From: an uncultured Bacteroidota bacterium
GTDB lineage: Bacteria; Bacteroidota; Bacteroidia; Flavobacteriales; Flavobacteriaceae
Reading direction: 5' to 3'
Assembly: GCA_937136025.1 (NCBI GenBank)
Contig: CAKZOC010000135.1
Span: 1 to 42,829, forward strand
Length of the DNA: 42,829 nt
A program made the position numbers and the translations under genes. Positions 16,745-25,850 of the stretch are shown here, piece by piece. Below the pieces are notes generated by a model. It saw only the letters and a program-made list of their open reading frames with translations. It had not been told where the DNA came from and searched no databases. Position 1 is the first letter of the stretch; every line of letters starts with the position of its first letter.

Positions 16745-19600
16745 ATGAAAACAGATCAGTTTGCTTCAAGACACCTGGGTATTCGAACGCGGGATCTCCC
16801 CCTTATGCTGGACACCATCGGTGTGGACAGTCTGGACACCCTTATAAACGAAACGGTACCGGATGACATTCGCCTGAATGCTCCCATGAACCTGGAGGCG
16901 CCTATGAGCGAATTTGAGTTTTTAGAGCACATCCGGGAGATGGCCGCTGAAAACCAAATTTTTAAAACCTATATCGGTCTGGGATACCACCCGTGCATCA
17001 CCCCTTCGGTGATCAAAAGGAACATCCTGGAAAATCCGGGATGGTACACTGCTTACACCCCCTATCAGGCTGAAATAGCCCAGGGAAGGCTCGAAGCGCT
17101 GATCAACTTCCAAACCATGGTAAGCGACCTGACGGGGATGGATCTCGCCAACGCTTCCCTGCTCGATGAGAGTACGGCCGCGGCAGAGGCTATGACGATG
17201 TTGTTCGACCTGAGAAGCAGGGATCAGAAAAAGAGGGAATGCCTGAGGTTTTTTGTAGATCAGAGCGTTTTACCCCAAAATCTCGCCCTGTTGGAAACGC
17301 GTTCGGCCCCTCTGAATATTGAACTGGTCACCGGCACTCCGGATACCGCAGAGTTGGACGACTCCTATTTTGGAGCCCTCTTGCAATACCCGGGGGCAGA
17401 TGGGGCCATTGTCAATCATCAGGCCTTTATTGAAAAAGCACACAGCCTCGACATGAAAGTAACGATTGCTGCCGATCTTTTGAGCTTGTGCCTGCTCGTG
17501 CCCCCCGGGGCTATTGGGGCAGATGTTGTGGTGGGAACCACCCAACGTTTTGGGATCCCCCTGGGTTACGGAGGACCTCACGCCGCATATTTTGCCACCC
17601 GGGAAGATTACAAACGACATATCCCGGGTAGGATTATCGGTATCAGTAAGGATATGGATGGGAAGCCCGCCATGCGGATGGCACTTCAGACCCGGGAACA
17701 GCATATTAAAAGGGATAAAGCTACCTCCAATATTTGCACGGCCCAGGTTTTGCTGGCAGTAATGGCAGGGGCATACGGCGTCTATCACGGGCCGGAAGGT
17801 CTGAAGGAAATAGCTAACCGTATCCATGTGGCGACTACTACTTTGGCCGAAGGCCTGGAAGCCCTGGGTATTTCTCTCAGACACGATTTTTATTTCGACA
17901 CCCTCAGCCTGGAATTTCCATCCGAAAAAGTGCGTTCCCTGGCAGAGCAGGCGGAGATAAATTTCTTTTACAGAAGTGAAAACGAAATTCTGATTTCCCT
18001 GAACGAAACCACCAGCCTTTCGGATGTCTCTGACATTCTGAAGATCTTTGAAAGCGCATTGGGCAAAAAGGGAATCTCCCTGACCCGGTGGAGCGAAAAA
18101 ACAGCGCTCCCAGCAGAATTAAGACGAACCACCGGCTTTATGGAGCAGGAGGTTTTTAACCGCTACCATTCTGAAACCGAATTGATGCGGTACCTCAAAA
18201 AACTCGAGCGCAAAGACCTGGCCCTTAACCATTCGATGATTTCCCTGGGCTCGTGTACCATGAAATTAAATGCGGCTTCTGAAATGCTGCCCCTCAGCAT
18301 GGCAGAATGGAGCAACATTCACCCGTTTGTTCCGGTGGAACAGGCCGGCGGTTATCACAAAATGCTTCGCGCCCTCGAGGACTACCTCACTGAAATTACC
18401 GGTTTTGCGGCCACTTCCCTTCAACCCAATTCGGGAGCACAGGGGGAGTACTCCGGCTTAATGCTGATTCGCGCTTATCACGAGTCCCGGGGGGAAGGAC
18501 ACAGAAATATCTGCATTATTCCGGCTTCAGCACACGGCACGAATCCCGCATCGGCGGTCATGGCCGGAATGAAAGTGGTGGTGACCAAAACGGACGAAAA
18601 AGGAAACATCGACCTTGCGGACCTGGAGGAAAAAGTAGAGGTCCACAGCGCAAATCTCGCGGCTTTGATGGTGACATATCCCTCCACGCACGGAGTATTT
18701 GAGTCGGCCATCCGTAAGATTACCGCTCTGATTCACAAGCACGGGGGACAAGTCTATATGGACGGAGCCAATATGAATGCTCAGGTTGGACTGACCAACC
18801 CGGCCATCATTGGTGCGGATGTATGTCATCTGAACCTCCATAAGACTTTCGCCATACCCCACGGCGGTGGAGGCCCCGGGGTTGGCCCGATCTGTGTAGC
18901 GCCTCAGCTGGTGGAATTCCTCCCTGGAAATCCAGTGATCCAAACCGGGGGGGCAAATGCCATCCCTGCGATCTCTGCGGCGCCCTGGGGTAGTGCCCTG
19001 GTGTGTCTGATATCCTATGGCTATATCCGAATGCTCGGAGCTGAAGGACTGACGAATGCCACGCGGATTGCCATCCTCAACGCGAATTATATCGCCGGGC
19101 GACTCAAAGGCGCCTACCCGATTCTCTACACAGGTGAAAAGGGACGGGCCGCACATGAGATGATCATCGATTGTCGTCCGTTTAAAAAACACGGGGTTGA
19201 AGTTACCGATATCGCCAAAAGACTTATCGATTACGGGTTTCACGCGCCTACGGTCTCTTTCCCAGTGGCCGGCACGATGATGATTGAACCTACAGAAAGT
19301 GAAAATCTGGAAGAGTTGGATCGTTTCTGCGAGGCCTTGTTGTCTATTCGGGCGGAGATTGAAGTCTCTGAAGAGAACACCCCCAATATGGTTCTTAAAA
19401 ATGCACCCCATACCCTGGACATGGTCACTGCGGATACCTGGGAATATCCCTACAGCCGAAAGCAAGCTGCCTTTCCGTTGCCCTATGTAGGTGAGAACAA
19501 GTTCTGGCCATCGGTGCGCAGGGTCGATGACGCTTACGGCGACCGAAATTTGATATGCAGCTGCGAGCCTATAGAGGCATACGCGGAGCTCGAACACTGA
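16745..19600 (+). CDS. gcvP: Glycine dehydrogenase (aminomethyl-transferring), P-protein of the glycine cleavage system
   Basis: GcvP decarboxylates glycine with pyridoxal phosphate and passes the aminomethyl group to the lipoyl arm of the H-protein. The product is a full-length fused type (951 residues). Landmarks: start MKTDQFASRHLG, N-terminal half with GLGYHPCITPSVIKRNILENPGWYT-like segment, QTREQHIKRDKATSNICTAQ, then the C-terminal half with the PLP-lysine motif HLNLHKTFAIPHGGGGPG, Lys700. The track start at 16667 adds 26 residues over the promoter region; the ATG at 16745 is the usual one. gcvT and gcvH are not in the window. A strong terminator follows at 19605. Confidence 0.97.
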   Translation: MKTDQFASRHLGIRTRDLPLMLDTIGVDSLDTLINETVPDDIRLNAPMNLEAPMSEFEFLEHIREMAAENQIFKTYIGLGYHPCITPSVIKRNILENPGWYTAYTPYQAEIAQGRLEALINFQTMVSDLTGMDLANASLLDESTAAAEAMTMLFDLRSRDQKKRECLRFFVDQSVLPQNLALLETRSAPLNIELVTGTPDTAELDDSYFGALLQYPGADGAIVNHQAFIEKAHSLDMKVTIAADLLSLCLLVPPGAIGADVVVGTTQRFGIPLGYGGPHAAYFATREDYKRHIPGRIIGISKDMDGKPAMRMALQTREQHIKRDKATSNICTAQVLLAVMAGAYGVYHGPEGLKEIANRIHVATTTLAEGLEALGISLRHDFYFDTLSLEFPSEKVRSLAEQAEINFFYRSENEILISLNETTSLSDVSDILKIFESALGKKGISLTRWSEKTALPAELRRTTGFMEQEVFNRYHSETELMRYLKKLERKDLALNHSMISLGSCTMKLNAASEMLPLSMAEWSNIHPFVPVEQAGGYHKMLRALEDYLTEITGFAATSLQPNSGAQGEYSGLMLIRAYHESRGEGHRNICIIPASAHGTNPASAVMAGMKVVVTKTDEKGNIDLADLEEKVEVHSANLAALMVTYPSTHGVFESAIRKITALIHKHGGQVYMDGANMNAQVGLTNPAIIGADVCHLNLHKTFAIPHGGGGPGVGPICVAPQLVEFLPGNPVIQTGGANAIPAISAAPWGSALVCLISYGYIRMLGAEGLTNATRIAILNANYIAGRLKGAYPILYTGEKGRAAHEMIIDCRPFKKHGVEVTDIAKRLIDYGFHAPTVSFPVAGTMMIEPTESENLEELDRFCEALLSIRAEIEVSEENTPNMVLKNAPHTLDMVTADTWEYPYSRKQAAFPLPYVGENKFWPSVRRVDDAYGDRNLICSCEPIEAYAELEH

Positions 19601-19604
19601 ATCT

Positions 19605-19628
19605 AAGGCCTGTATAAACAGGCCTTTT
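19605..19628 (+). terminator. Rho-independent terminator after gcvP
   Basis: AAGGCCTGT and ACAGGCCTT form a perfect 9-base-pair stem with an ATAA loop, followed by a short T-run, four bases after the gcvP stop. Confidence 0.75.
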
Positions 19629-19640
19629 AAATGCTAATAA

Positions 19641-20183
19641 ATGTACGCTCACTACCCGGAGAAGCGCTATCGCAATACCCTGGAATTCCTGAAAAAACAC
19701 ATCGATACCGATGAGCGCATTCTGGATTTAGGGGTTCCGAATCCTTTTTCAGAAATCATGACTGAAGAAGGCTATACCGTCCTGAATACCGGGGGAGAAG
19801 ATCTGGATCTGGAACTGGATCCAATTCGAAAAACCGATGCGACCGTCGTTACCGCTTTTGAGATTCTCGAACATCTGGTTGCCCCTTTCAATGTGCTGAG
19901 GGAGATCCCTTCCAACAAAATTCTGGCGAGTATCCCCCTGAGGTTGTGGTTCGCTTCTGCATATCGCTCCAAAACAGATCCCTGGGACCGTCATTTCCAC
20001 GAGTTTGAAGACTGGCAATTTGACTGGCTTTTGGAGAAAGCGGGATGGGAAATTAAGGACCGTTTACAGTGGACGCATCCCGTTGGAAAAGTTGGCTTTA
20101 GACCCCTTTTGAGAAGATTTACGCCCCGGTATTATCTGATCTATGCGGAGCGCCCCCAACCTGTAGATTCCACCTCCCGATAA
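19641..20183 (+). CDS. Class I SAM-dependent methyltransferase-like protein
   Basis: A 180-residue protein. The segment ERILDLGVPNPFSEIM fits the SAM-binding motif I, though the glycine-rich turn is DLGVPN and not the usual DxGxGxG; TAFEILEHLVAPFNVLREIP matches the later motif with EHL that precedes a loop of UbiE/Coq5-type methyltransferases. The C-terminal part contains HFHEFEDWQFDWLLEKAGW, also typical of this group. The substrate is unknown. It is 13 bases upstream of a family 2 glycosyltransferase on the same strand, so both may work on a glycan or lipid. Confidence 0.78.
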   Translation: MYAHYPEKRYRNTLEFLKKHIDTDERILDLGVPNPFSEIMTEEGYTVLNTGGEDLDLELDPIRKTDATVVTAFEILEHLVAPFNVLREIPSNKILASIPLRLWFASAYRSKTDPWDRHFHEFEDWQFDWLLEKAGWEIKDRLQWTHPVGKVGFRPLLRRFTPRYYLIYAERPQPVDSTSR

Positions 20184-20196
20184 TCAAAGAATATTC

Positions 20197-21060
20197 ATGA
20201 AAGAGGACGCGGACAGAATACTGATCGTTATGCCCGCCCACAACGAAGAGGCGCACATCATTCAGTGCCTGGAGTCTTTTGCAAATCAGACCCGAATCCC
20301 GGATGAGCTCCGGGTCGTAAATGACAATAGTTCAGACCAAACGGGTGCTCTGGTCGCAGAGTTTGCTAAAAACAATCCCTGGATCAAACTTATAAACCGC
20401 ATTTCCTCCGAGGAGCACCTCCCCGGGGCTAAAGTCGTACAGGCTTTTCGTGAAGGACTCGGAACAGATTGGAGCTCCTTTGATTTTATTGGCAAATTCG
20501 ATGCAGACATCCTGCTCCCCCCGGACTATTTTGAAAAAATACAGGATACTTTCCTTAAAAATCCGAAGACCGGGGTCTGTTCCGGCCTCCTCTATATCGA
20601 GAAGGCGGGGCAATGGATCTATGAAGCCATCTCGAACACAGAACATGTCAGGGGTCCGGTCAAACTGTATTCCAAAGCTTGCTTTTTGAGTATTGGGGGC
20701 CTGCGCCCTTTTATAGGATGGGATACGGCCGATGTGCTTTTGGCCCGGTACCGGGGCTTTGAGGTCCGAACGCTCCCCAGTCTTAAAGTGAAACACCTCC
20801 GGCCCACAGGAAGCGGATATTCCACACAAAATGCGGAATTTCAGGGTAAGGCCTTCTATCACCTGAACTACGGCTGGCTCCTGAGCCTGATTGCCGCCGG
20901 TAAAATGGGGATGCAAAGAAGGAAAAGCACTTTGCCCTGGTACGCCATGAAGGCATATCTTCAGGCCTATATAGCCAAGGCTCCCAGAATGCTCGATACA
21001 GCAGAAGGCAAGTTTGTGCGCCGGTGGCGCTGGAAACAAATACTGGGGCGCTTACTCTAG
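20197..21060 (+). CDS. Glycosyltransferase family 2
   Basis: A 287-residue GT-A fold enzyme. The N-terminus carries LIVMPAHNEEAHIIQCLESFANQT, the nucleotide-binding start of GT2, and VNDNSSDQT; the metal-binding DxD is DAD at residues 102-104 in GKFDADILLPPDYF. A central GGLRPFIGWDTADVLLARYRGF resembles the acceptor-site loop. There are no evident membrane segments. The donor and acceptor are unknown. It follows the methyltransferase by 13 bases, and its last nine bases overlap the end of the convergent pafA gene. Confidence 0.9.
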   Translation: MKEDADRILIVMPAHNEEAHIIQCLESFANQTRIPDELRVVNDNSSDQTGALVAEFAKNNPWIKLINRISSEEHLPGAKVVQAFREGLGTDWSSFDFIGKFDADILLPPDYFEKIQDTFLKNPKTGVCSGLLYIEKAGQWIYEAISNTEHVRGPVKLYSKACFLSIGGLRPFIGWDTADVLLARYRGFEVRTLPSLKVKHLRPTGSGYSTQNAEFQGKAFYHLNYGWLLSLIAAGKMGMQRRKSTLPWYAMKAYLQAYIAKAPRMLDTAEGKFVRRWRWKQILGRLL

Positions 21061-22737
21061 CACTTCAGCAATAGGGGTGCCCGTAGATCCATTGGGAAAA
21101 GCGATGCCCAGCATTACCGCCAGAGTGGGCGCAATATCCCGTATATACGTCTTCCGTACTGTACTGCCCGGGGCTACTCCTTTCCCGTAAAAAATCAAGG
21201 GGACATGGGTGTCGTAAATATAGGGGGATCCATGGGTAGTCCCGGTTTGGGAATAATCGATATGGGCGGGAGGGGGGACCAGGATCAAATCACCGGAACG
21301 TTTTTGATTATACCCATTTTTCAAAACAGCTTCAATACCCTCTGTAAAAGACCCATTGCGCATCTGCCCGGAAGTGTACACCTTGTAAATCCCGTCGTAT
21401 TTTAAAAGCTCTTCCGCAAACTGCGCACCTACGTATTCCGGATCCAACTCGAGATTGCGCATCAGGTCGTGATCGAGAAACAACTGATTGTTCGAGAACG
21501 CTTTCAGCAAATCCGTAGTTCCGTACGTAAAAGACATAAATTCCTCCAACCGCTCGCGCATCTTATTTTTATACAAATACCCCGCGGGAATTCCTGCCTC
21601 CGACAGGTAGGCCGGTACCGGGGATACCCCGTGGTCCGCCGTCAGGAAAACAGTATAAGCCCCCTCCCCTACGGAGCGGTCCAGTTCTTTGAGAAGGCGC
21701 TCCAAATCTTCATCCAATCGGATATAGGTGTCCTGAACCTCTTTAGAATTCACCCCGTACATATGTCCGACGTAATCCGTACTTGAAAAACTAATAGCGA
21801 GAAAGTCCGTAATCTCATCGGTCCCGAGCGCTTCTTTTTCCAGGGCCTCTATGGCAAAATCCAGGGTCAGACTGTTCCCAAAAGGTGTCGCTTTCAATAG
21901 GTCATACCCCCCGTTAGCCGCCCAAAGCGCAGGGAGGTCATGTGGGAATACAGGGGAAGTCTCGCCGCTAAACACCCCTTCATACGGTAGGTTATCCGGA
22001 CCGCTTTCCACATAAGTCTCCGGTTTATGGCTCAGCTTCCAGACTTGTTTATAACGCTCCGCCGAATTGGAGGCATTATATTGCTGCACCCAGGAAGGCA
22101 AGACATCCATATAATGCGAACTGCTGATCCAGTTTCCTGCGGCACCCCCTTCAAACCAATAGGCTGCATTGGCGGTATGCCCTCCGGGTAATACAGCTCC
22201 GCGATCTTTAATGGCGACTGAAATGACCTTGGAACGCATCTGATAATGAAGCCTTAACTGATCGGTGATCGTGGTGGTCATGAGTCGGTGAGGGGAATGC
22301 TGTCCTGCATTTGAAGTGGTGCCTACGGAGGTTTGGGATGTATCCCCCACACAATACACCCCGGAATCTGTGTATTTGTCATACCAGCTGTTCCCAATGA
22401 TTCCATGACCACTGGGCGTGGTTCCCGTATACACAGAAGCATGGCCCGGGCCCGTACTGGTCGGGGCATACCCGAAATGATGGTTCTTGCTCAGAAATCC
22501 GTCTCCAATCAGTCTTTTGAACCCCTTTTTTCCATAGTGATCCCAAAAACGGGTGAGATAATCGTACCGCATCTGATCCACCACAATCCCTACAACCAAA
22601 CGGGGCGGGTTCTCAAAGGTATCTGCAGTCCCGGAGTCCTCACGTTCCCGGTTATTTACCTGAGCTTCAAGACTTATAAAACCTCCCAGAAACAAGGTTA
22701 ACACAACGGCATTCAAGCGGTAAAAATGGATTCTCAT
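21052..22737 (-). CDS. pafA: PafA-type secreted alkaline phosphatase
   Basis: A 561-residue secreted enzyme that releases phosphate from organic phosphoesters. A signal peptide covers residues about 1-25 (VVLTLFLGGFISLEA). Active-site landmarks of the alkaline phosphatase superfamily are visible: VVGIVVDQMRYDYL (metal ligand Asp54), the nucleophile loop APTSTGPGHASVYTGT (Thr95 by alignment with the phosphodiesterase family), STDYVGHMYG and FLTADHGVSPVP. The length fits PafA (Elizabethkingia and Flavobacterium type). The C-terminus lacks a T9SS sorting domain, so export is probably by Sec with periplasmic or outer-membrane residence. Own promoter candidate upstream. Confidence 0.92.
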   Translation of the reverse strand: MRIHFYRLNAVVLTLFLGGFISLEAQVNNREREDSGTADTFENPPRLVVGIVVDQMRYDYLTRFWDHYGKKGFKRLIGDGFLSKNHHFGYAPTSTGPGHASVYTGTTPSGHGIIGNSWYDKYTDSGVYCVGDTSQTSVGTTSNAGQHSPHRLMTTTITDQLRLHYQMRSKVISVAIKDRGAVLPGGHTANAAYWFEGGAAGNWISSSHYMDVLPSWVQQYNASNSAERYKQVWKLSHKPETYVESGPDNLPYEGVFSGETSPVFPHDLPALWAANGGYDLLKATPFGNSLTLDFAIEALEKEALGTDEITDFLAISFSSTDYVGHMYGVNSKEVQDTYIRLDEDLERLLKELDRSVGEGAYTVFLTADHGVSPVPAYLSEAGIPAGYLYKNKMRERLEEFMSFTYGTTDLLKAFSNNQLFLDHDLMRNLELDPEYVGAQFAEELLKYDGIYKVYTSGQMRNGSFTEGIEAVLKNGYNQKRSGDLILVPPPAHIDYSQTGTTHGSPYIYDTHVPLIFYGKGVAPGSTVRKTYIRDIAPTLAVMLGIAFPNGSTGTPIAEVLE

Positions 22738-22754
22738 AGGTCGTAATTTCTACC

Positions 22755-22762
22755 CAAAAATA
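22755..22762 (-). promoter_or_regulatory. Candidate promoter for pafA
   Basis: On the minus strand TATTTTTG matches TAnnTTTG exactly, 17 bases before the pafA ATG, with a CTTTT segment about 18-20 bases upstream in the -33 position. Confidence 0.5.
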
Positions 22763-22847
22763 CATATTAAACAAGATGATAAAAGCCTGTGAGGTTAAAT
22801 GAGTGTGAATATTGTTATTTTTACCACACAAGGGTTAAAAGATCTTA

Positions 22848-23585
22848 ATGAATTACCTCACCTCGATTGGAAGTTATGCCATAATGGTCCGCGAAGTTTT
22901 CAGAAAACCCACCAAATGGGGGATCATGAAATCTTTAATTCTCAAAGAAATTGACGAATTGATATACGGTTCCATGGGGATTATCATCTTTATCTCCTTT
23001 TTTATCGGGGGTGTAGTTGCCATACAAACGGCTCTGAACATCACCAGTCCGTTTATCCCCCGGAACCTCATAGGATTTGCTACGCGCCAGTCTGTCATTC
23101 TGGAATTTGCGCCGACCTTTACCTCAATTATCATGGCGGGGAAAGTAGGCTCCTATATTACCTCCAGCATTGGTACCATGCGGGTGACAGAACAGATAGA
23201 TGCCCTGGAAATTATGGGTGTTAACTCCCTGAATTACCTGGTCTTCCCTAAGATTGTCGCTATGATGCTCTACCCCTTTGTAATCGCTATCGCCATGTAT
23301 ATCGGAATCTTTGGGGGTTGGGTCGCAGGGGTCTTTGGAGGTTTTAGTTCCAGTGCTGATTTCGTGGAAGGGATCCAACTCGATTTTATCCCCTTTCACG
23401 TCACCTATTCTTTTATTAAATCTATAGTCTTTGCCTTTATCATAGCCACGGTTCCCTCCTATCATGGTTATTATATGAAAGGAGGAGCTCTGGAAGTCGG
23501 AAAGGCGTCCACCGTCTCATTTGTTTGGACCAGTGTAGTGATTATTCTCCTGAATTACGTGCTCACGCAGTTAATGCTCGGATAG
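22848..23585 (+). CDS. mlaE: MlaE-family lipid ABC transporter permease
   Basis: A 245-residue membrane protein with about five to six hydrophobic segments. Segments such as GGVVAIQTALNI, RQSVILEFAPTFTSIIMAGKVGSYITSSIGTMRVTEQIDALEIMGVN and LVFPKIVAMMLYPF are the conserved core of MlaE/TrgI-like permeases that move phospholipids between the inner and outer membranes. It is followed four bases later by its ATPase. No MlaD-like substrate-binding protein is next to the pair; in this phylum the two-gene form is common, so the partner is probably encoded elsewhere. Confidence 0.93.
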   Translation: MNYLTSIGSYAIMVREVFRKPTKWGIMKSLILKEIDELIYGSMGIIIFISFFIGGVVAIQTALNITSPFIPRNLIGFATRQSVILEFAPTFTSIIMAGKVGSYITSSIGTMRVTEQIDALEIMGVNSLNYLVFPKIVAMMLYPFVIAIAMYIGIFGGWVAGVFGGFSSSADFVEGIQLDFIPFHVTYSFIKSIVFAFIIATVPSYHGYYMKGGALEVGKASTVSFVWTSVVIILLNYVLTQLMLG

Positions 23586-23588
23586 CCC

Positions 23589-24356
23589 ATGATAGAAGTA
23601 TGCGATCTTAAAAAGTCTTTTGAAGGCACCCAGGTGCTCAAAGGGATTAGTACCGTTTTCGAAAAAGGGAAAACGAATCTGATCATCGGGCAGAGCGGAT
23701 CCGGAAAAACGGTGTTTATGAAATGTCTGCTCGGTCTGATAACCCCTACGAGTGGCACCATCCGCTACGAAGGCAGGGACTATGCGGAATTTAACATCGA
23801 AGAGCAGCGCAACCTGCGTCAGGAAATGGGAATGGTCTTTCAAGGGAGCGCTCTTTTTGACTCCAAAACCGTTGAAGGGAACGTCATGTTTCCCCTGGAG
23901 ATGTTCACCAAACAAAGCCGGGAGGAAATGCAGGAGAGAGTTGATTTTGTCCTGGAGCGGGTCAATTTGATTGACGCGCATAAAAAGTATCCTTCAGAGA
24001 TCTCAGGTGGGATGCAGAAACGCGTTGCCATAGCCCGGGCCATCGTAATGAAACCAAAATACCTCTTCTGTGATGAGCCCAATTCCGGACTCGATCCGAA
24101 AACAGCCATACTCATCGATAACCTTATTCAGGAGATTACCAATGAGTATCAAATTACCACCGTTATAAATACCCACGACATGAATTCAGTCATGGAAATC
24201 GGTGAAAAAATAGTCTTTCTGAAGGATGGCCTTAAAGAATGGGAAGGCAGTAGTAAAGACATTTTTAAAACAGACAACGAAGCGGTAAGCAATTTTGTCT
24301 ACTCTTCAGAACTCTTTAAAAAGGTCCGGCAAATGTACCTGGAAGAGCGCGCCTAA
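23589..24356 (+). CDS. mlaF: MlaF-type ABC transporter ATPase
   Basis: A 255-residue ATP-binding subunit. Walker A is GQSGSGKT (residues 34-41), the signature is ISGGMQKRVAIARAI, and Walker B is YLFCDEPNSGLDP; the ISGGMQKR and NSGLDP forms are those of MlaF and related lipid-transport ATPases. It works with the permease just upstream and energises lipid movement. The stop overlaps the convergent DUF389 gene by four bases. Confidence 0.94.
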   Translation: MIEVCDLKKSFEGTQVLKGISTVFEKGKTNLIIGQSGSGKTVFMKCLLGLITPTSGTIRYEGRDYAEFNIEEQRNLRQEMGMVFQGSALFDSKTVEGNVMFPLEMFTKQSREEMQERVDFVLERVNLIDAHKKYPSEISGGMQKRVAIARAIVMKPKYLFCDEPNSGLDPKTAILIDNLIQEITNEYQITTVINTHDMNSVMEIGEKIVFLKDGLKEWEGSSKDIFKTDNEAVSNFVYSSELFKKVRQMYLEERA

Positions 24357-25843
24357 GGACTCACCACTTCCCGAACCTGAATCCGTTCGTTTTTTAAACG
24401 AAGTTTGAGCCATTCTGTAAGTTTTTTGAGCTGATCTTCCCGCTTTTCGGAACTGGCATCTTCTTTCCACCGCGCCTCAAAAACAGGAATCGTATCGGTT
24501 TTAGTGAAGTCTGTCTGCAGGGTGTAGGCAAAACCCAGGCCCGCCAAAGCGTCGTAGTTTACCCGGGCCTCTTCCGAAACTGACGCGAATGGAAATAAGC
24601 CCTCCGCAAGGCTGCTCATCTTGGACAACTCCTCCTCTAACAGCCGGATCCGCTCGTCTTTGTTCAGCAGTTCCGACTTTTTGGCTTCGTAGAGTTCACT
24701 TACATAACGCAATTTTTCATCGCTATCCGATTGTGCACCCTGCACTACCCTGTATTCCGCTTCCTTGAGTTCAGAATAGTCTTGCATCTGACTCCTCCAG
24801 GTTGAGACTATGTTATCTGGAATACGTTCATTACCCATACAAACCACCTCCACAAAGGACTGACCTTTAGGGTCGTAATTAATTTCGGTGAGGTTGTCAA
24901 TATACCGGCCATTCCCTGAAAACTGGTATACTCCGATCGTTTCCTGAACCAGACGCTGCGCCTGACTGCGGAAACGGGATTCCTTAAACTCAAGGTAAAA
25001 GGCGTAAATCGCGGGAATCATGACTAAAACCGCAATGACCGAAGCCATCCTGGAAATAAAGGTCCTGCGCTTTGAATTGGCGTAGCGCACCATAGGAAAT
25101 CGAAGGTATTTGAGGACCAGAAAAGTCGCCAGGGCTATAAAAATAGCATTGATAAAAAACAAGTACAGGGCCCCCAGGGCGTAATCCCAATTGCGGATGG
25201 CAATACCGAATCCGACTGTACAAAGGGGAGGCATCAGGGCCGTGGCAATCGCCACACCAAAGATTACGCTGGCAATGGTTCCCTTCCGGGCCCGGGCAAT
25301 GACAAGTGCCAGGCCTCCAAAAAAAGCGATCAGTACATCCCGGATATCCGGTTCGGTTCGGGCCAGTAACTCTGAGGATTCATCCCGAAGCGGAAAAAAG
25401 TTAAAGAAGAGGTAGGCCGTGAGCACACTGAGCACCACCATGACCGTAAAATTCTTCAGCGACCGTCTCAGCGTATCGATATCATTGGTGGCTATGGACA
25501 TTCCTATTCCCAAAATAGGACCCATAAGGGGGGAAATTAACATCGCTCCAATAACGACAGCCGTTGAATTCGCATTCAATCCTACGGAAGCGATAAAAAT
25601 AGAACAGACCAAAATCCAGGAGGTGTGGCCCTTGAAGGGAATATCCTGTTCAATGGCCGCGCGAGTCGCCTCCTGATCCGTATTGCTGCGGATGTTTAAG
25701 AGATCGCTGAGAAAAGTTCGGGCACTGCCCAGGAGTCCTTTAAAATCCTTCTTGACCTCATCTCCTTTTTCCTGAGATTCCCGGTCGCTTTCAGTGCGTT
25801 CTGCTTTCTGACGATCCAGTTCTTCCTTTTCCGATGCTTCCAT
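24353..25843 (-). CDS. DUF389-domain membrane protein
   Basis: A protein of 496 residues. Residues about 55-310 carry several membrane segments including TSWILVCSIFIASVGLN, STAVVIGAMLISPLMGPILGIGMSI, GLALVIARARKGTIASVIFGVAIATALMPPLCTVGFGIAI, the core of DUF389 (TIGR00341-like) proteins of unknown function. The C-terminal half is charged, with a coiled-coil-like stretch (LRYVSELYEAKKSELLNKDERIRLLEEELSKM), and probably faces the cytoplasm or periplasm. The track starts at TTG; I prefer ATG 25843 (MEASEKEELDRQ), 7 bases after the manC stop, so the two genes are probably co-transcribed. Confidence 0.85.
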   Translation of the reverse strand: MEASEKEELDRQKAERTESDRESQEKGDEVKKDFKGLLGSARTFLSDLLNIRSNTDQEATRAAIEQDIPFKGHTSWILVCSIFIASVGLNANSTAVVIGAMLISPLMGPILGIGMSIATNDIDTLRRSLKNFTVMVVLSVLTAYLFFNFFPLRDESSELLARTEPDIRDVLIAFFGGLALVIARARKGTIASVIFGVAIATALMPPLCTVGFGIAIRNWDYALGALYLFFINAIFIALATFLVLKYLRFPMVRYANSKRRTFISRMASVIAVLVMIPAIYAFYLEFKESRFRSQAQRLVQETIGVYQFSGNGRYIDNLTEINYDPKGQSFVEVVCMGNERIPDNIVSTWRSQMQDYSELKEAEYRVVQGAQSDSDEKLRYVSELYEAKKSELLNKDERIRLLEEELSKMSSLAEGLFPFASVSEEARVNYDALAGLGFAYTLQTDFTKTDTIPVFEARWKEDASSEKREDQLKKLTEWLKLRLKNERIQVREVVSP

Positions 25844-25850
25844 AACCCGC

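Noticed and set aside
18527-19597. 356-residue minus-strand ORF
   Set aside because: It is antisense to the C-terminal half of gcvP and shows no recognisable domain.
20332-21039. 235-residue minus-strand ORF
   Set aside because: Shadow of the family 2 glycosyltransferase, whose DAD and HNEE motifs are on the plus strand.
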